This document shows positions 5,947 through 13,687 of a DNA stretch of 19,722 bases, one piece after another (the stretch's first letter is position 1; the number at the start of each line of letters is the position of its first letter). The notes beneath the pieces are model-generated. The model made no database searches. It saw only the letters and a list, made by a program, of their open reading frames with translations, and was not told where the DNA came from. Origin of the DNA: SZUA-229 sp036567985 (GTDB lineage Bacteria > Pseudomonadota > Gammaproteobacteria > SZUA-229); contig DATCTK010000054.1 in assembly GCA_036567985.1 (NCBI GenBank), forward strand, positions 1 to 19,722, in the 5' to 3' direction. Made by a program: the position numbers and the translations under genes.

Positions 5947-6535
5947 GGGTAGAATAATGAAAATTGATGAGGCTGTATACACACATGAATACCTGTGGAG
6001 ATCGTCTACTTATCTCCTCAAAAATACTGTGAATTCAGAAACGGATTATCGCCAACTAATCCCATCGCTGTTATTGGCCTTTCTTGCCTATGAAGCATTT
6101 ATCAATTTTCTAGGGCACGTGCTTTATCCAGAACTGTGGAAAGATGAGAAGAAAAACTTTAAGGGAAAAGGCCTCGAAGGAAAAGTTGAAGCAATTGTTC
6201 AACGTCTACCAAATACCTTTACATGGAAAAAGGGGGAGCAGCCTTATCAGGCTATTAAAGCACTAGAAGAGTTCAGAGATATGGTGTCTCATGGAAAGGT
6301 TGTGACCAATAAATATGCTTCAAAGCAAAAAGAAGATGGTGCTCATTTTTGTTTTCAACATGATTGGGATAAATTCTTGACAATCTCTGCCATAAAATCG
6401 AATCGTGAAAATATTTCGAAATTTGTCAATGAGTTACTTGTGGCTGCCCGCAGTGTATCAGACGAGCCACATTTGGTTTTCGAAGCTTTTGAAGGTAGTC
6501 TTGCACATGGTGAGGGAATGTCTACAAACGGCTAA
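5936..6535 (+). CDS. HEPN-like hypothetical protein
   Basis: A helical 199-aa protein. LLLAFLAYEAFINFLGHVL (about 45-63), a basic linker and KALEEFRDMVSHGK (108-121) resemble HEPN domains, whose RNase motif is R-x4-6-H. Here Arg114-DMVS-His119 fits and lies in a helix, as expected. HEPN proteins are common in toxin-antitoxin, abortive infection and restriction loci. The assignment rests on this motif and helix pattern only. Start candidates are ATGs at 5936, 5945 and 5957; none has a strong ribosome-binding site and the protein-like sequence MKIDEAVYTHEY begins at 5957. No nucleotidyltransferase (MNT) partner is adjacent. The TAA stop overlaps GCTAACAAGGC, an attC-like start. Confidence 0.65.
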   Translation: MVTMGRIMKIDEAVYTHEYLWRSSTYLLKNTVNSETDYRQLIPSLLLAFLAYEAFINFLGHVLYPELWKDEKKNFKGKGLEGKVEAIVQRLPNTFTWKKGEQPYQAIKALEEFRDMVSHGKVVTNKYASKQKEDGAHFCFQHDWDKFLTISAIKSNRENISKFVNELLVAARSVSDEPHLVFEAFEGSLAHGEGMSTNG

Positions 6536-6630
6536 CAAGGCTTTAAACTCAAGCATTATACCGTGTCAGATTGCTTTTCAGCTCGTTTTTCCACATCATT
6601 CACCAGAGTACTTCATAGCTATTGCCAAAT
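6536..6630. other. Non-coding stretch after the HEPN-like gene
   Basis: From 6530, GCTAACAAGGC overlaps the HEPN-like gene stop and resembles the left end of an integron cassette attC site, but I find no matching right-end GTTRRRY box within 140 bp. The rest shows no gene, repeat or promoter I can support. Together with 6631-6886, which contains the two terminators, this fills the gap of about 350 bp before the next gene. Confidence 0.35.
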
Positions 6631-6634
6631 GTAA

Positions 6635-6683
6635 CGGGGGGCAGAGCCCTTTTCTGCGATAAAAAGTCAAAGCCCCCTTGTTT
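6635..6683 (+). terminator. Candidate terminator after the HEPN-like gene
   Basis: GGGGGC (6636-6641) can pair with GCCCCC (6672-6677), with a nested GCAGA/TCTGC stem between them, followed by TTGTTTTTG. The loop is long, so efficiency is uncertain. It lies about 100 bp after the stop at 6535 and would end plus-strand transcription of the island. Confidence 0.45.
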
Positions 6684-6816
6684 TTGATTAGCGTCCATTT
6701 GCGTTTATTCGCGTTTTCTTTTTAAGCCGACTGATCCACCAGGCCTGTGGTTGTGAATTACTACAAGATAGATGCGCGACTGGTCCCAGGTAGCAGGGGC
6801 CTGGGTGCGCCCAAAT

Positions 6817-6848
6817 AAAAAGCCCCATCCCGGGGGGTGAGGCTTTTT
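6817..6848. terminator. Bidirectional intrinsic terminator
   Basis: AAAAAGCC (6817-6824) pairs with GGCTTTTT (6841-6848), with inner CCC/GGG pairing and a short loop. On the minus strand the stem is followed by a T-rich TTTTTATTT, so it terminates the EGKCG-repeat peptide gene ending at 6887; on the plus strand it has a 5-T tail. Confidence 0.8.
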
Positions 6849-6886
6849 GTGCGGTTTGAATATAAACCTGAATGTGGTTGTTTAAC

Positions 6887-7174
6887 TTACTCGGCGCCAC
6901 CGCACTTGCCTTCGCCGCATTTGCCTTTCATCTCGGCGCCACATTTGCCTTCACCGCACTTGCCTTTCTTGTCATCATCGCATTTACGGTCTTTCTTGCC
7001 TTCACCGCATTTGCCTTCGCCACATTTACCTTCCTTGTGGTTATCGGCCAGCTGCATGTCAACCGAATTGCTCATGCCGAACGGGTTCTCGGCAGCGCTT
7101 GCCATGGGGCTGAAGGCGATGACAAATAAAAAGCTCAGCGCGGTAATAATGGATTTATTGAACAGTGTTTTCAT
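6887..7174 (-). CDS. HvfA-like EGKCG-repeat RiPP metallophore precursor
   Basis: A 95-aa precursor with a Sec signal peptide (K2-A27, cleavage at MASA|AE), then NPFGM, as in related low-complexity secreted peptides, and a Cys/Gly/Lys tail. EGKCG occurs four times (48-52, 53-57, 75-79, 88-92), with two KGKCG variants and one RKCDD; all seven cysteines are in this tail. In Haemophilus HvfA such EGKCG cysteines are converted by the DUF692 (MNIO) enzyme HvfB, with HvfC, into copper-binding oxazolone/thioamide pairs. No DUF692, DUF2063 or DoxX gene is adjacent, so maturation would need enzymes elsewhere. AAAGG lies 10 nt before the ATG. A terminator follows, so it is a single-gene unit. Without the enzymes it could still be a simple thiol metal-binding peptide. 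Confidence 0.82.
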   Translation of the reverse strand: MKTLFNKSIITALSFLFVIAFSPMASAAENPFGMSNSVDMQLADNHKEGKCGEGKCGEGKKDRKCDDDKKGKCGEGKCGAEMKGKCGEGKCGGAE

Positions 7175-7210
7175 CTTGTTATACCTTTGGTTGTTGGTCC
7201 GAGTGTTAAT

Positions 7211-7227
7211 TAGACACGACGAGTCTA
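7211..7227. promoter_or_regulatory. Small palindrome upstream of the EGKCG-repeat peptide gene
   Basis: TAGAC-ACGACGA-GTCTA is a 5-bp inverted repeat about 37 bp upstream of the start at 7174. It is in the expected place for an operator or promoter element of a metal-responsive gene. Support is positional only. Confidence 0.25.
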
Positions 7228-7330
7228 GCTTGAAGTATTCGTTGCTTACAAGGCATTAGTGCGCGGGATCGGTGACAAGTTCACATTAATTCCAGCGGCG
7301 TCCACAGACGCGCGGCTGCCATGCTGAAAC

Positions 7331-7747
7331 CTATGACAACAGCTGCTGCAGGCATTGCAGATAGGCGGCTTCATCGGGCGGTTGCTGCTGGCTTTGTGCA
7401 AGCCACATGGCTTCCGCCAGGCAGTCGATCATGCGGTGTTCCGCCGCGTGGGGGTCGCCAGTCTGAGCGAGTAGTTGCTGGTGGATCTGGCGGATACCGG
7501 CCGGTCGGTCGGTGCTGAGCTGTTCGCGCAGGCCCAGGTGCAGCCCCATGTGCAGAAACGGGTTGGTATCGCCGTTTTCCGGCTGGTAGTCCTTTTCCAG
7601 CTGGTTAATATCGCGATGGTATTCCGGGTGTTCTTTTATCACCGCGGCAATCTGCGCTTCCAGCGGGCTCAGCGCCTGCTGTTGCTGGAACTTGTCCCAG
7701 GCAGTTTTGTACATCTGCCGTAGCTGGTTGCGGTCGTTACCAAACAT
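7331..7747 (-). CDS. DUF1841 family protein
   Basis: A 138-aa soluble protein. The start MFGNDRNQLRQMYKTAWDKF is typical of DUF1841, which defines the ATG at 7747-7745; ten more in-frame residues upstream are not family-like. GGCAGG lies just before this ATG. Other family-like parts are HPEYH, NPFLHMGLHLGLREQ with its His-rich core, and a C-terminal helix AEAMWLAQ. The family's role is unknown. It begins 30 nt after the nth stop on the same strand and is probably the last gene of the rnf-nth operon. Confidence 0.9.
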   Translation of the reverse strand: MFGNDRNQLRQMYKTAWDKFQQQQALSPLEAQIAAVIKEHPEYHRDINQLEKDYQPENGDTNPFLHMGLHLGLREQLSTDRPAGIRQIHQQLLAQTGDPHAAEHRMIDCLAEAMWLAQSQQQPPDEAAYLQCLQQLLS

Positions 7748-7777
7748 AGCCTGCCTGTTGTGTTGTAGGCTGCGCAC

Positions 7778-8413
7778 TCATTCGACATTCTTCTGTTTAT
7801 ATTCGCACAGGTCTTCAATAATACAGGAACCGCAACGGGGTGTGCGGGCGATGCAGGTATATCGGCCATGCAGAATCAGCCAGTGGTGTGCATTCAGCAT
7901 GAATTCAGCGGGAATGAATTTCAGCAGTTTCTTTTCCACTTCCTGCACGGTCTTGCCGGGGGCGATGCGGGTGCGGTTGGCGACGCGGAAGATGTGGGTG
8001 TCCACCGCCATGGTGGGGTGGCCAAACGCGGTATTGCGGATCACATTAGCGGTTTTACGTCCCACGCCGGGTAAAGATTCCAGCGCCTTCTGGTCATCCG
8101 GCACCTGTGAGTCGTATTGCTCCACAAGTATTCTGCAGGTTTTGATAATGTTGCTGGCCTTGCTGTTATACAGGCCAATGGTCTTGATATATTGCTTGAG
8201 GCCGTCTTCACCCAGCGCCAGAATCTGCGCCGGGGTATTGGCTACCGGAAACAGTTTGCGGGTGGCCTTGTTCACCCCCTTGTCGGTGGACTGGGCGGAC
8301 AGGGCGACCGCCACCAGCAGTTCAAATTCACTGCTGTATTCCAGTTCAGTGGTGGGTTCCGGGTCTGCCTCGCGCAGGCGTGAGAAAATTTCGCTGCGTT
8401 TCTGTTTGTTCAT
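7778..8413 (-). CDS. nth: Endonuclease III
   Basis: Full-length 211-aa DNA glycosylase/AP lyase that removes oxidised pyrimidines in base excision repair. The helix-hairpin-helix LPGVGRKTANV contains catalytic Lys120, and VDTHIFRV carries Asp138, at the same numbers as in E. coli Nth. The 4Fe-4S cluster ligands are C187-x6-C194-x2-C197-x5-C203, also as in E. coli. It follows rnfE by 17 nt, matching the rsx-nth order of enteric bacteria. The pre-ATG ribosome-binding site is weak, suggesting translation coupled to rnfE. Confidence 0.98.
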   Translation of the reverse strand: MNKQKRSEIFSRLREADPEPTTELEYSSEFELLVAVALSAQSTDKGVNKATRKLFPVANTPAQILALGEDGLKQYIKTIGLYNSKASNIIKTCRILVEQYDSQVPDDQKALESLPGVGRKTANVIRNTAFGHPTMAVDTHIFRVANRTRIAPGKTVQEVEKKLLKFIPAEFMLNAHHWLILHGRYTCIARTPRCGSCIIEDLCEYKQKNVE

Positions 8414-8430
8414 CGGTTATTAGATTATGC

Positions 8431-9123
8431 CTAACTGGTCGCCGCAACCGCGTCGCTGTCCGCAAGCGGGCTGGCCTGTGCTTTTTTGGCGCGGCGGTCG
8501 ATAAGGTTTTTCAGCGCAATAATCAGCCCCATGCCGATAAAGGCCCCCGGCGGGAGTATGGCCAGCAGAAAGCCGGAGTAGTCATTCACCAGGTGCAGGG
8601 TCCAGTCGCGGGCCAGTTCGCCGAACATCAGGTGTGCATTGCTTAGCAGGGTGCCATAACCCAGCGCTTCACGCATCGCCCCCAGGGTCACCAGCACCAG
8701 CATAAAGCCCAGCCCCATCATAAAGCCGTCGAGCATGGAGGGCAGCAGGCTGTTCTTCGAGGCATAGGCTTCGGCGCGTGCCAGAATGCCGCAGTTGGTG
8801 ACAATCAGCGGGATAAAAATACCCAGCACAATATACAGTTCATACAGCCAGGCATTCATTGCCAGTTCGATGGCGGTGACCACCGAGGCGATAATCAGTA
8901 CAAACACCGGTACCCGCACTTCTGGGCGCACCCAGTGGCGAATCAGTGAGACCACCCCATTGGATGCCACCAGGGTGAGCATGGTGGCCAGACCCAGCCC
9001 CAGTCCATTGATGACCGTGCCGGTGACTGCCAGCAGCGGGCACAGGCCAAGCAGTTGCACCAGTGCAACATTGTTGTTCCACAGGCCGTTCTTGCTGATT
9101 TCATTGTAGTTACGATCACTCAT
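8431..9123 (-). CDS. rnfE: Ion-translocating Rnf/Rsx complex subunit E
   Basis: A 230-aa polytopic inner-membrane subunit, homologous to NqrD and paralogous to RnfA. Signatures include GLWNNNVALVQLLGLCPLLA near the N-terminus and FIPLIVTNCGILARAEA in the middle; the central cysteine in each half is thought to bind the membrane-embedded Fe-S centre shared with RnfA. The start is the ATG at 9123, which overlaps the rnfG stop by 8 nt (ATGAGTGA); an upstream in-frame start would place 19 atypical residues before MSDRNYNE. The C-terminus is a short basic tail. Confidence 0.96.
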   Translation of the reverse strand: MSDRNYNEISKNGLWNNNVALVQLLGLCPLLAVTGTVINGLGLGLATMLTLVASNGVVSLIRHWVRPEVRVPVFVLIIASVVTAIELAMNAWLYELYIVLGIFIPLIVTNCGILARAEAYASKNSLLPSMLDGFMMGLGFMLVLVTLGAMREALGYGTLLSNAHLMFGELARDWTLHLVNDYSGFLLAILPPGAFIGMGLIIALKNLIDRRAKKAQASPLADSDAVAATS

Positions 9124-9811
9124 GTTCGCTGTGCTCGTGCTCTTTGTCAGTGGATTCCTGCTCTGCCTCGGCCGCTTCATGCTGCTGTTTGCGGTAGGCG
9201 GCGATTAGTTCGTCCCTGTGCCGTTCAAAGTATACCAGAGTCAACTGCACCGCCTGTACCACCGCGCGTGGGGTTATGGTGGCGCCGGTAAACTGGTCGA
9301 AGCTGCCGCCATCGCGTTTTACCTTCCATTTCGAGGGTGCGGGGTTGTCGAGGGACTTGCCTGTAAAACCAAGAATCCAGTCGTTGCGTTCCGCTTCGAT
9401 GGCATCCCCCAGCCCCGGCGTTTCGCGGTGCTTGACCACGCGTACACCGATAATGCGGCCATTAATATCTATGCCCACCAGCATGTGGATTTCACCACTG
9501 TAACCGCGCGGCGCGATCACCGGAAAAATCATCGCACTGATTTCATCCTGTTGGGTGGCAATATAAACCCTACTCGGTTGCTGGTGACCGAGGCGATCAT
9601 CGGCGGGAATTTCCACGGTGCTTTGCAGCAGGTTATTGTCATGCTGATCGGCGGGCAGAATCTGTTGCAGTTTGCGCAGCAGTGCCTGGCGTTCATTCTG
9701 TGCGATCTTCTCTGCGGTGGTGTCATGGGTAATGCCCACCAGCGCGGTGCCGATGACCGCGAACAGGCCGAGGATCAGGCCGCTGGCAATAATGTAGCGT
9801 TTAGTGCTCAT
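9116..9811 (-). CDS. rnfG: Rnf complex subunit G, covalent FMN-binding
   Basis: A 231-aa periplasm-facing subunit with one N-terminal membrane helix (YIIASGLILGLFAVIGTALV). The flavinylation motif D-Q-F-T-G-A-T occurs near the C-terminus; FMN would be attached to Thr178 by ApbE, as in NqrC. HRETPGLGDAIE is the other typical FMN-domain segment. The tail is Glu/His-rich. I chose the ATG at 9811, since GGGAG lies 6 nt upstream; the ATG at 9817 directly abuts that sequence. It overlaps the rnfD stop by 11 nt and the rnfE start by 8 nt. No apbE gene is in the window. Confidence 0.95.
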   Translation of the reverse strand: MSTKRYIIASGLILGLFAVIGTALVGITHDTTAEKIAQNERQALLRKLQQILPADQHDNNLLQSTVEIPADDRLGHQQPSRVYIATQQDEISAMIFPVIAPRGYSGEIHMLVGIDINGRIIGVRVVKHRETPGLGDAIEAERNDWILGFTGKSLDNPAPSKWKVKRDGGSFDQFTGATITPRAVVQAVQLTLVYFERHRDELIAAYRKQQHEAAEAEQESTDKEHEHSEHE

Positions 9812-10886
9812 CCTCATCTCCCTTATGGTGATGAGGAAACTCGTTCCAGCGATGGCCGAATGCCCGCGGCATGGTGTAGTAATCCAGCAGTGGCACCGCC
9901 ATATTCATCAGTAGAATGGCGAAGGCAATGCCGTCGGGGTAACCGCCCCAGGTACGGATAATATAAATAAAACTGCCGATGCCCAGACCATACAGCCAGC
10001 GCCCCTTGCGGGTGGTGGCGGCGGTGACCGGGTCGGTGGCAATAAAGAAGGCACCCAGCATAATGCCGCCGCTCAGCAGGTGAAAAGTGGGCGGGGTGAA
10101 GGAGGCGTAGTCATAGAGTGCAAACACATTGGAGAACACTAACAGCGCCAGAATCACCCCGGCGGGTATGCGCCAGTCGATAATGCGCTTGAAGCAGAGA
10201 TACAGGCCACTGGCCAGAAACAGCCCATTCACCCATTCCCAGCCAAAGCCGCCCATGGCACCGAACATCGGCCCGTAGACCGCGTGGCTCTCAATTTCAC
10301 TGATGCTCAGCTCCAGCCCCAGCTGGGTTTTTACCGTATCCAGCGGGGTGGCCATGGTGATTGCATCCCAGGTGTAATTCAGCGGCAGCTCGCCGGTGAA
10401 AATCACCCGCAGGGTCTCGCTGAAACTCAGCAGCACATGACCTTCCACCAGCGGTGGTACCCACTGGGTCATTTCCCTGGGGAAAGAAATCAGCACCACC
10501 ACATAACCCACCATGGCGGGATTAAACGGGTTAAAGCCGAGACCGCCGTAGAGGTGCTTGGCGACAATAATTGCAAACGCGGTGGCAATCAGGGTGAGCC
10601 ACCAGGGCGCGAGCTGGGGCAGGGCAATCGCCAGCAGGCTGGCGGTGAGCAGGGCACTGCCGTCGAACAGGTAGGGTTTGAGCGGGCGTTTACGCAGCCA
10701 CAGCATCAGTGCTTCGCAGCTCAGTGCCACCACGCTGGCCAGCAGGATATTGATCAGCACGCCCCAGCCGAAAAATACAATCATCGCAATGGTGCCCGGC
10801 ACCATCGCCAGCAGCACTTTAAACATCACCGACTGAACACTGCCGGGCAGTGTGGTATGGGGTGAGGTGGCGGTTTTAAATTGCAT
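9801..10886 (-). CDS. rnfD: Rnf complex subunit D, covalent FMN-binding membrane protein
   Basis: A 361-aa multi-spanning subunit of the NqrB/RnfD family. The segment D174-A-I-T-M-A-T180-P-L is the flavin-attachment region; Thr180 corresponds to the covalent FMN site. Other family segments are GFNPFNPAMVGYVV and ATDPVTAATT, and a C-terminal half rich in membrane helices. The His/Asp tail HHHKGDEDEH is unusual but short. AGGA sits 6 nt before the ATG. The gene begins 14 nt after rnfC. Confidence 0.97.
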   Translation of the reverse strand: MQFKTATSPHTTLPGSVQSVMFKVLLAMVPGTIAMIVFFGWGVLINILLASVVALSCEALMLWLRKRPLKPYLFDGSALLTASLLAIALPQLAPWWLTLIATAFAIIVAKHLYGGLGFNPFNPAMVGYVVVLISFPREMTQWVPPLVEGHVLLSFSETLRVIFTGELPLNYTWDAITMATPLDTVKTQLGLELSISEIESHAVYGPMFGAMGGFGWEWVNGLFLASGLYLCFKRIIDWRIPAGVILALLVFSNVFALYDYASFTPPTFHLLSGGIMLGAFFIATDPVTAATTRKGRWLYGLGIGSFIYIIRTWGGYPDGIAFAILLMNMAVPLLDYYTMPRAFGHRWNEFPHHHKGDEDEH

Positions 10887-10900
10887 GGGTTGTCCTGAAA

Positions 10901-12484
10901 TTACTGCTCATCGTTGGAGTCGGTTTGTTGTGCGGCTTTCTTTTGCTGCACCCGTTTCATCGCTGCTTCAATCGCGGCTTTTTTCGGGTCGGCAGGGGCG
11001 CTGTCACCCTGCTCAGCTTCCTGCTGTTTTTTCTTTTCCAGCATTTCCTTTTTCTTGCGCAGTTTTTCCTCGCGCTCTTTCTTTTCCCGTTCCAGGCGCT
11101 GCTGGCGGAAATCGTGGCGGATGCGCGCATGATCCGACTTCTGCCGATCCCGTTCCTGGTTCCAGATTTCGGTTTTGGCAAAACGGAAATACTGTACCAG
11201 TGGAATCTGGCTGGGGCAGACGTAACTGCAGCAGCCGCATTCGATGCAGTCGAATAAATGGTAGTCCTGTACCAGGTCAAAGTTTTTCGAGCTGGCGTGC
11301 CAGTACATCTGCTGTGGCAGCAGTTGTGCCGGGCAGGCCTCGGCGCAGGCGCTGCAGCGAATACAGGGCATGGTGGTCGGCAGCTGTTCGGCGCTGTTTT
11401 CCACCAGCAGGCAGTTGCAGCCCTTGGTTACCGGTAACTCATCGGTGCGCAGGCTGAAGCCCATCATCGGCCCGCCCATAATCAGCCTGGCGGCATCTTT
11501 ATGGTAGCCGCCGCACTGTGCAATCAGCTCCGCCATGGGGGTGCCGATCAGCACCTGCAGGTTCTGTGGTTGTGCCACCCCCTCGCCGGTGACCGTAACA
11601 ATGCGTGAAATCAGCGGTTCACCCAGGTAGATGGCGCGGTGTACCGCCACCGCAGTGGCCACATTCTGCACCAGTATGCCGATGTCCGAGGGCAGGCCGT
11701 CGCTGGGCACTTCGCGGTTGGTGAGCACCTTGATCAGCTGTTTTTCGCCGCCGGTGGGGTAGAGGGTGGGAATGGCAACCACCTCAATGGTGCTTAAGCC
11801 CTCTGCCTTTATCTGCGCCTCGACTGCGGCAATGGCTTCCGGCTTGTTATCTTCAATTGCAATCTGGCAGTGCCGGGCCGAGACCATATACTGGATCAGC
11901 TGGCAGCCGGAAATCAGCTGATCCGCCTGCTCCCGCATCTGCATGTCATCGCAGCTGATATAGGGCTCGCACTCGGCGCCGTTGATGACCAGGGTATCAA
12001 TTTTTGCCCGGGGGCCGGGGTTCACTTTTACCGCAGTGGGAAAGGTCGCGCCCCCCAGGCCGACGATACCCGCCTGGCGAATCAGCTGGCGCAGTTCGGT
12101 GGGGGACTTTGCCCTGGGGTGCTGCAATGGTGCCAGCTCGATCCACTGGTCCTCGCCATCCGTCTCAATCACCACACACAGTGCACTCAGACCCGAGGGG
12201 TGTGGAATTGGCCGTTCTTCTATGGCGCTGATGGTGCCGGAAGTGGGCGCGTGGATGGCGGCGCTGACGTATTCATCGGCCTGGCTCAGCATCTGTCCCT
12301 TGAGTACCCGTTCACCAACCTCAACCAGCAGCTTGCCCGGCTCGCCGATGTGCTGCTGTACCGGCACCACCAGTTGGGCCGGCAGTGTTGCCCGGGCAAC
12401 CGGGCTGCCGGTTGACATGGCCTTGTGCCCCGGCAGCTTGAGGCCACCGTGAAAGTGCCAGAGATGGTGTGACGTATTTGACAT
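10901..12484 (-). CDS. rnfC: Rnf complex subunit C, NADH- and FMN-binding Fe-S protein
   Basis: A 527-aa peripheral cytoplasmic subunit that receives electrons from NADH. GLGGATFPTAVKVNPG is the NADH/FMN-binding signature near the middle. Two 4Fe-4S motifs follow: CIRCSACAEACP and CIECGCCSYVCP. The C-terminus is a highly charged coiled coil (KKEREEKLRKKKEMLEKKK) with an Ala/Lys tail, shorter than the long repeats in E. coli RsxC (about 740 aa). I start at the ATG at 12484, giving MSNTSHHLWHFHGGLKLP, because the upstream extension overlaps rnfB and is not family-like. It begins 19 nt after the rnfB stop. Confidence 0.97.
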   Translation of the reverse strand: MSNTSHHLWHFHGGLKLPGHKAMSTGSPVARATLPAQLVVPVQQHIGEPGKLLVEVGERVLKGQMLSQADEYVSAAIHAPTSGTISAIEERPIPHPSGLSALCVVIETDGEDQWIELAPLQHPRAKSPTELRQLIRQAGIVGLGGATFPTAVKVNPGPRAKIDTLVINGAECEPYISCDDMQMREQADQLISGCQLIQYMVSARHCQIAIEDNKPEAIAAVEAQIKAEGLSTIEVVAIPTLYPTGGEKQLIKVLTNREVPSDGLPSDIGILVQNVATAVAVHRAIYLGEPLISRIVTVTGEGVAQPQNLQVLIGTPMAELIAQCGGYHKDAARLIMGGPMMGFSLRTDELPVTKGCNCLLVENSAEQLPTTMPCIRCSACAEACPAQLLPQQMYWHASSKNFDLVQDYHLFDCIECGCCSYVCPSQIPLVQYFRFAKTEIWNQERDRQKSDHARIRHDFRQQRLEREKKEREEKLRKKKEMLEKKKQQEAEQGDSAPADPKKAAIEAAMKRVQQKKAAQQTDSNDEQ

Positions 12485-12503
12485 AAGCTTTGCGTGTTCG
12501 GCC

Positions 12504-13064
12504 TCAGGCTCTGGGTGCGGTATCGCGCTGTTCCGGCAGGGGCCAGCGCCAGGTGTCCGGTTCAACCTTCACCGGCTTGATATGGATGCAGTCCACCGGG
12601 CAGGGTGGAATGCACAGATCGCAGCCGGTGCACTCGTCTTCAATAATGGTGTGCATCTGCTTGGCCGCCCCCAGAATGGCATCCACCGGGCAGGCCTGGA
12701 TACACAGGGTACAGCCGATGCAGGTGTTCTCGTCGATAAACACCACGGTTTTTTCCGGCATGTCCGCATGTTCATCATCCAGCGGCATCGGCTCCATGCC
12801 GAGCAGTTCCGCCAGTGCCAGCATGGTGGCCTCGCCACCGGGGGGGCACTGGTTGATATTGGCTTCACCGGCGGCAATTGCCTCGGCATAGGGGCGGCAG
12901 CCGGGGTAGGTACACTGGCCACACTGGGTCTGTGGCAGCAGCGCGTCGATCTTGTCCACCACCGGGTCGCCTTCCACATGGAATTTTACCGAGGCGAAAC
13001 CCAGCAGCAGGCCAAACAGGGCGGCGATGACGGCAACGGTAACGACTGCAATAACAAGTGACAT
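12504..13064 (-). CDS. rnfB: Rnf complex subunit B, ferredoxin-like electron carrier
   Basis: A 186-aa protein with an N-terminal membrane anchor (residues 3-24). A four-Cys Fe-S module follows: CGQCTYPGC, then C after 16 residues in NINQCPPGG. Two ferredoxin 4Fe-4S motifs come next: CIGCTLCIQACPVD and CTGCDLCIPPCPVD. This is the usual RnfB layout; it passes electrons between ferredoxin and the membrane subunits. The ATG lies 6 nt after the rnfA stop with no clear Shine-Dalgarno, suggesting coupling to rnfA translation. Confidence 0.97.
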   Translation of the reverse strand: MSLVIAVVTVAVIAALFGLLLGFASVKFHVEGDPVVDKIDALLPQTQCGQCTYPGCRPYAEAIAAGEANINQCPPGGEATMLALAELLGMEPMPLDDEHADMPEKTVVFIDENTCIGCTLCIQACPVDAILGAAKQMHTIIEDECTGCDLCIPPCPVDCIHIKPVKVEPDTWRWPLPEQRDTAPRA

Positions 13065-13070
13065 AAGGCG

Positions 13071-13649
13071 CTAGTGTACCAGTCCGATAAAGCCCATAAA
13101 GGCAAGCGACATAATGCCGGCGGTAATCATTGCAATAGAGGTGCCCTGAAACACTTCAGGCACATCCGCCACGGCGATGCGCTCACGGATGCCGGAGAAC
13201 AGAATCAGTACCATGGAAAAGCCCAGCGCTGCGCCAAAACCGTAGAAGGCGGACTGCAGGAAATTATGCTGTTCCTGGGTGTTCAGCAGCGCCACCCCGA
13301 GTACCGCGCAGTTGGTGGTAATCAGCGGAAGAAAGATGCCCAGCACGTTGTACAGCAGCGGGCTGGTTTTGTGCACCACCATTTCGGTGAACTGCACCAC
13401 CACCGCAATCACAAGAATAAACATAATGGTGCGCAGGTAGGCGATATCCAGTGGAATCAGGATAAATTCGTTGACCAGGTAGCTACAAATAGCGGACAGG
13501 GTGAGGACAAAAGTGGTGGCCAGCGCCATGCCCATGGCGGTTTCCAGCTTGCGCGAGACACCCATAAACGGGCACAGGCCAAGGAATTTCACCAAAACGA
13601 AATTATTGACCCAGATGGTGCTGATTAAAATAAGCGCGTATTCAGTCAT
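13071..13649 (-). CDS. rnfA: Ion-translocating Rnf complex subunit A
   Basis: A 192-aa polytopic membrane protein of the NqrE/RnfA family and first gene of the operon. The start MTEYALILISTIWVNNFVLV matches the usual RnfA N-terminus, which picks the ATG at 13649 over a start 48 nt further out. KFLGLCPFMGVS and PLITTNCAVLGVALLN carry the conserved cysteines that hold the intramembrane Fe-S centre together with RnfE. The ribosome-binding site is weak. The promoter should lie in 13650-13750, where an inverted repeat is visible. Confidence 0.97.
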   Translation of the reverse strand: MTEYALILISTIWVNNFVLVKFLGLCPFMGVSRKLETAMGMALATTFVLTLSAICSYLVNEFILIPLDIAYLRTIMFILVIAVVVQFTEMVVHKTSPLLYNVLGIFLPLITTNCAVLGVALLNTQEQHNFLQSAFYGFGAALGFSMVLILFSGIRERIAVADVPEVFQGTSIAMITAGIMSLAFMGFIGLVH

Positions 13650-13687
13650 TTGTCCGGCTCTGGAATATGGGTTGCAAGTAGTTGCGT

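Noticed and set aside
6872..7129. Plus-strand open frames across the EGKCG-repeat gene.
   Set aside because: They are low-complexity complements of the repeat-coding strand; the minus strand has the signal peptide, start site and terminator.
7175..7260. TGTAAGC and CGTC boxes upstream of the EGKCG peptide gene, suggestive of an ECF sigma promoter.
   Set aside because: The spacing (about 22 nt) does not fit the usual 16-17 nt ECF spacer.
7293..7318. CAGC-GGCGTC...GACGC-GCTG-like hairpin after the DUF1841 gene as a terminator of the rnf-nth operon.
   Set aside because: Pairing is imperfect and there is no T-tract on the minus strand; not strong enough to list as a feature.
10284..10865. Long plus-strand open frame opposite rnfD, and similar ones opposite rnfA, rnfB and rnfC.
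   Set aside because: Gln/His/Gly-rich composition typical of the complement of membrane-protein codons; the minus-strand genes are unmistakable.
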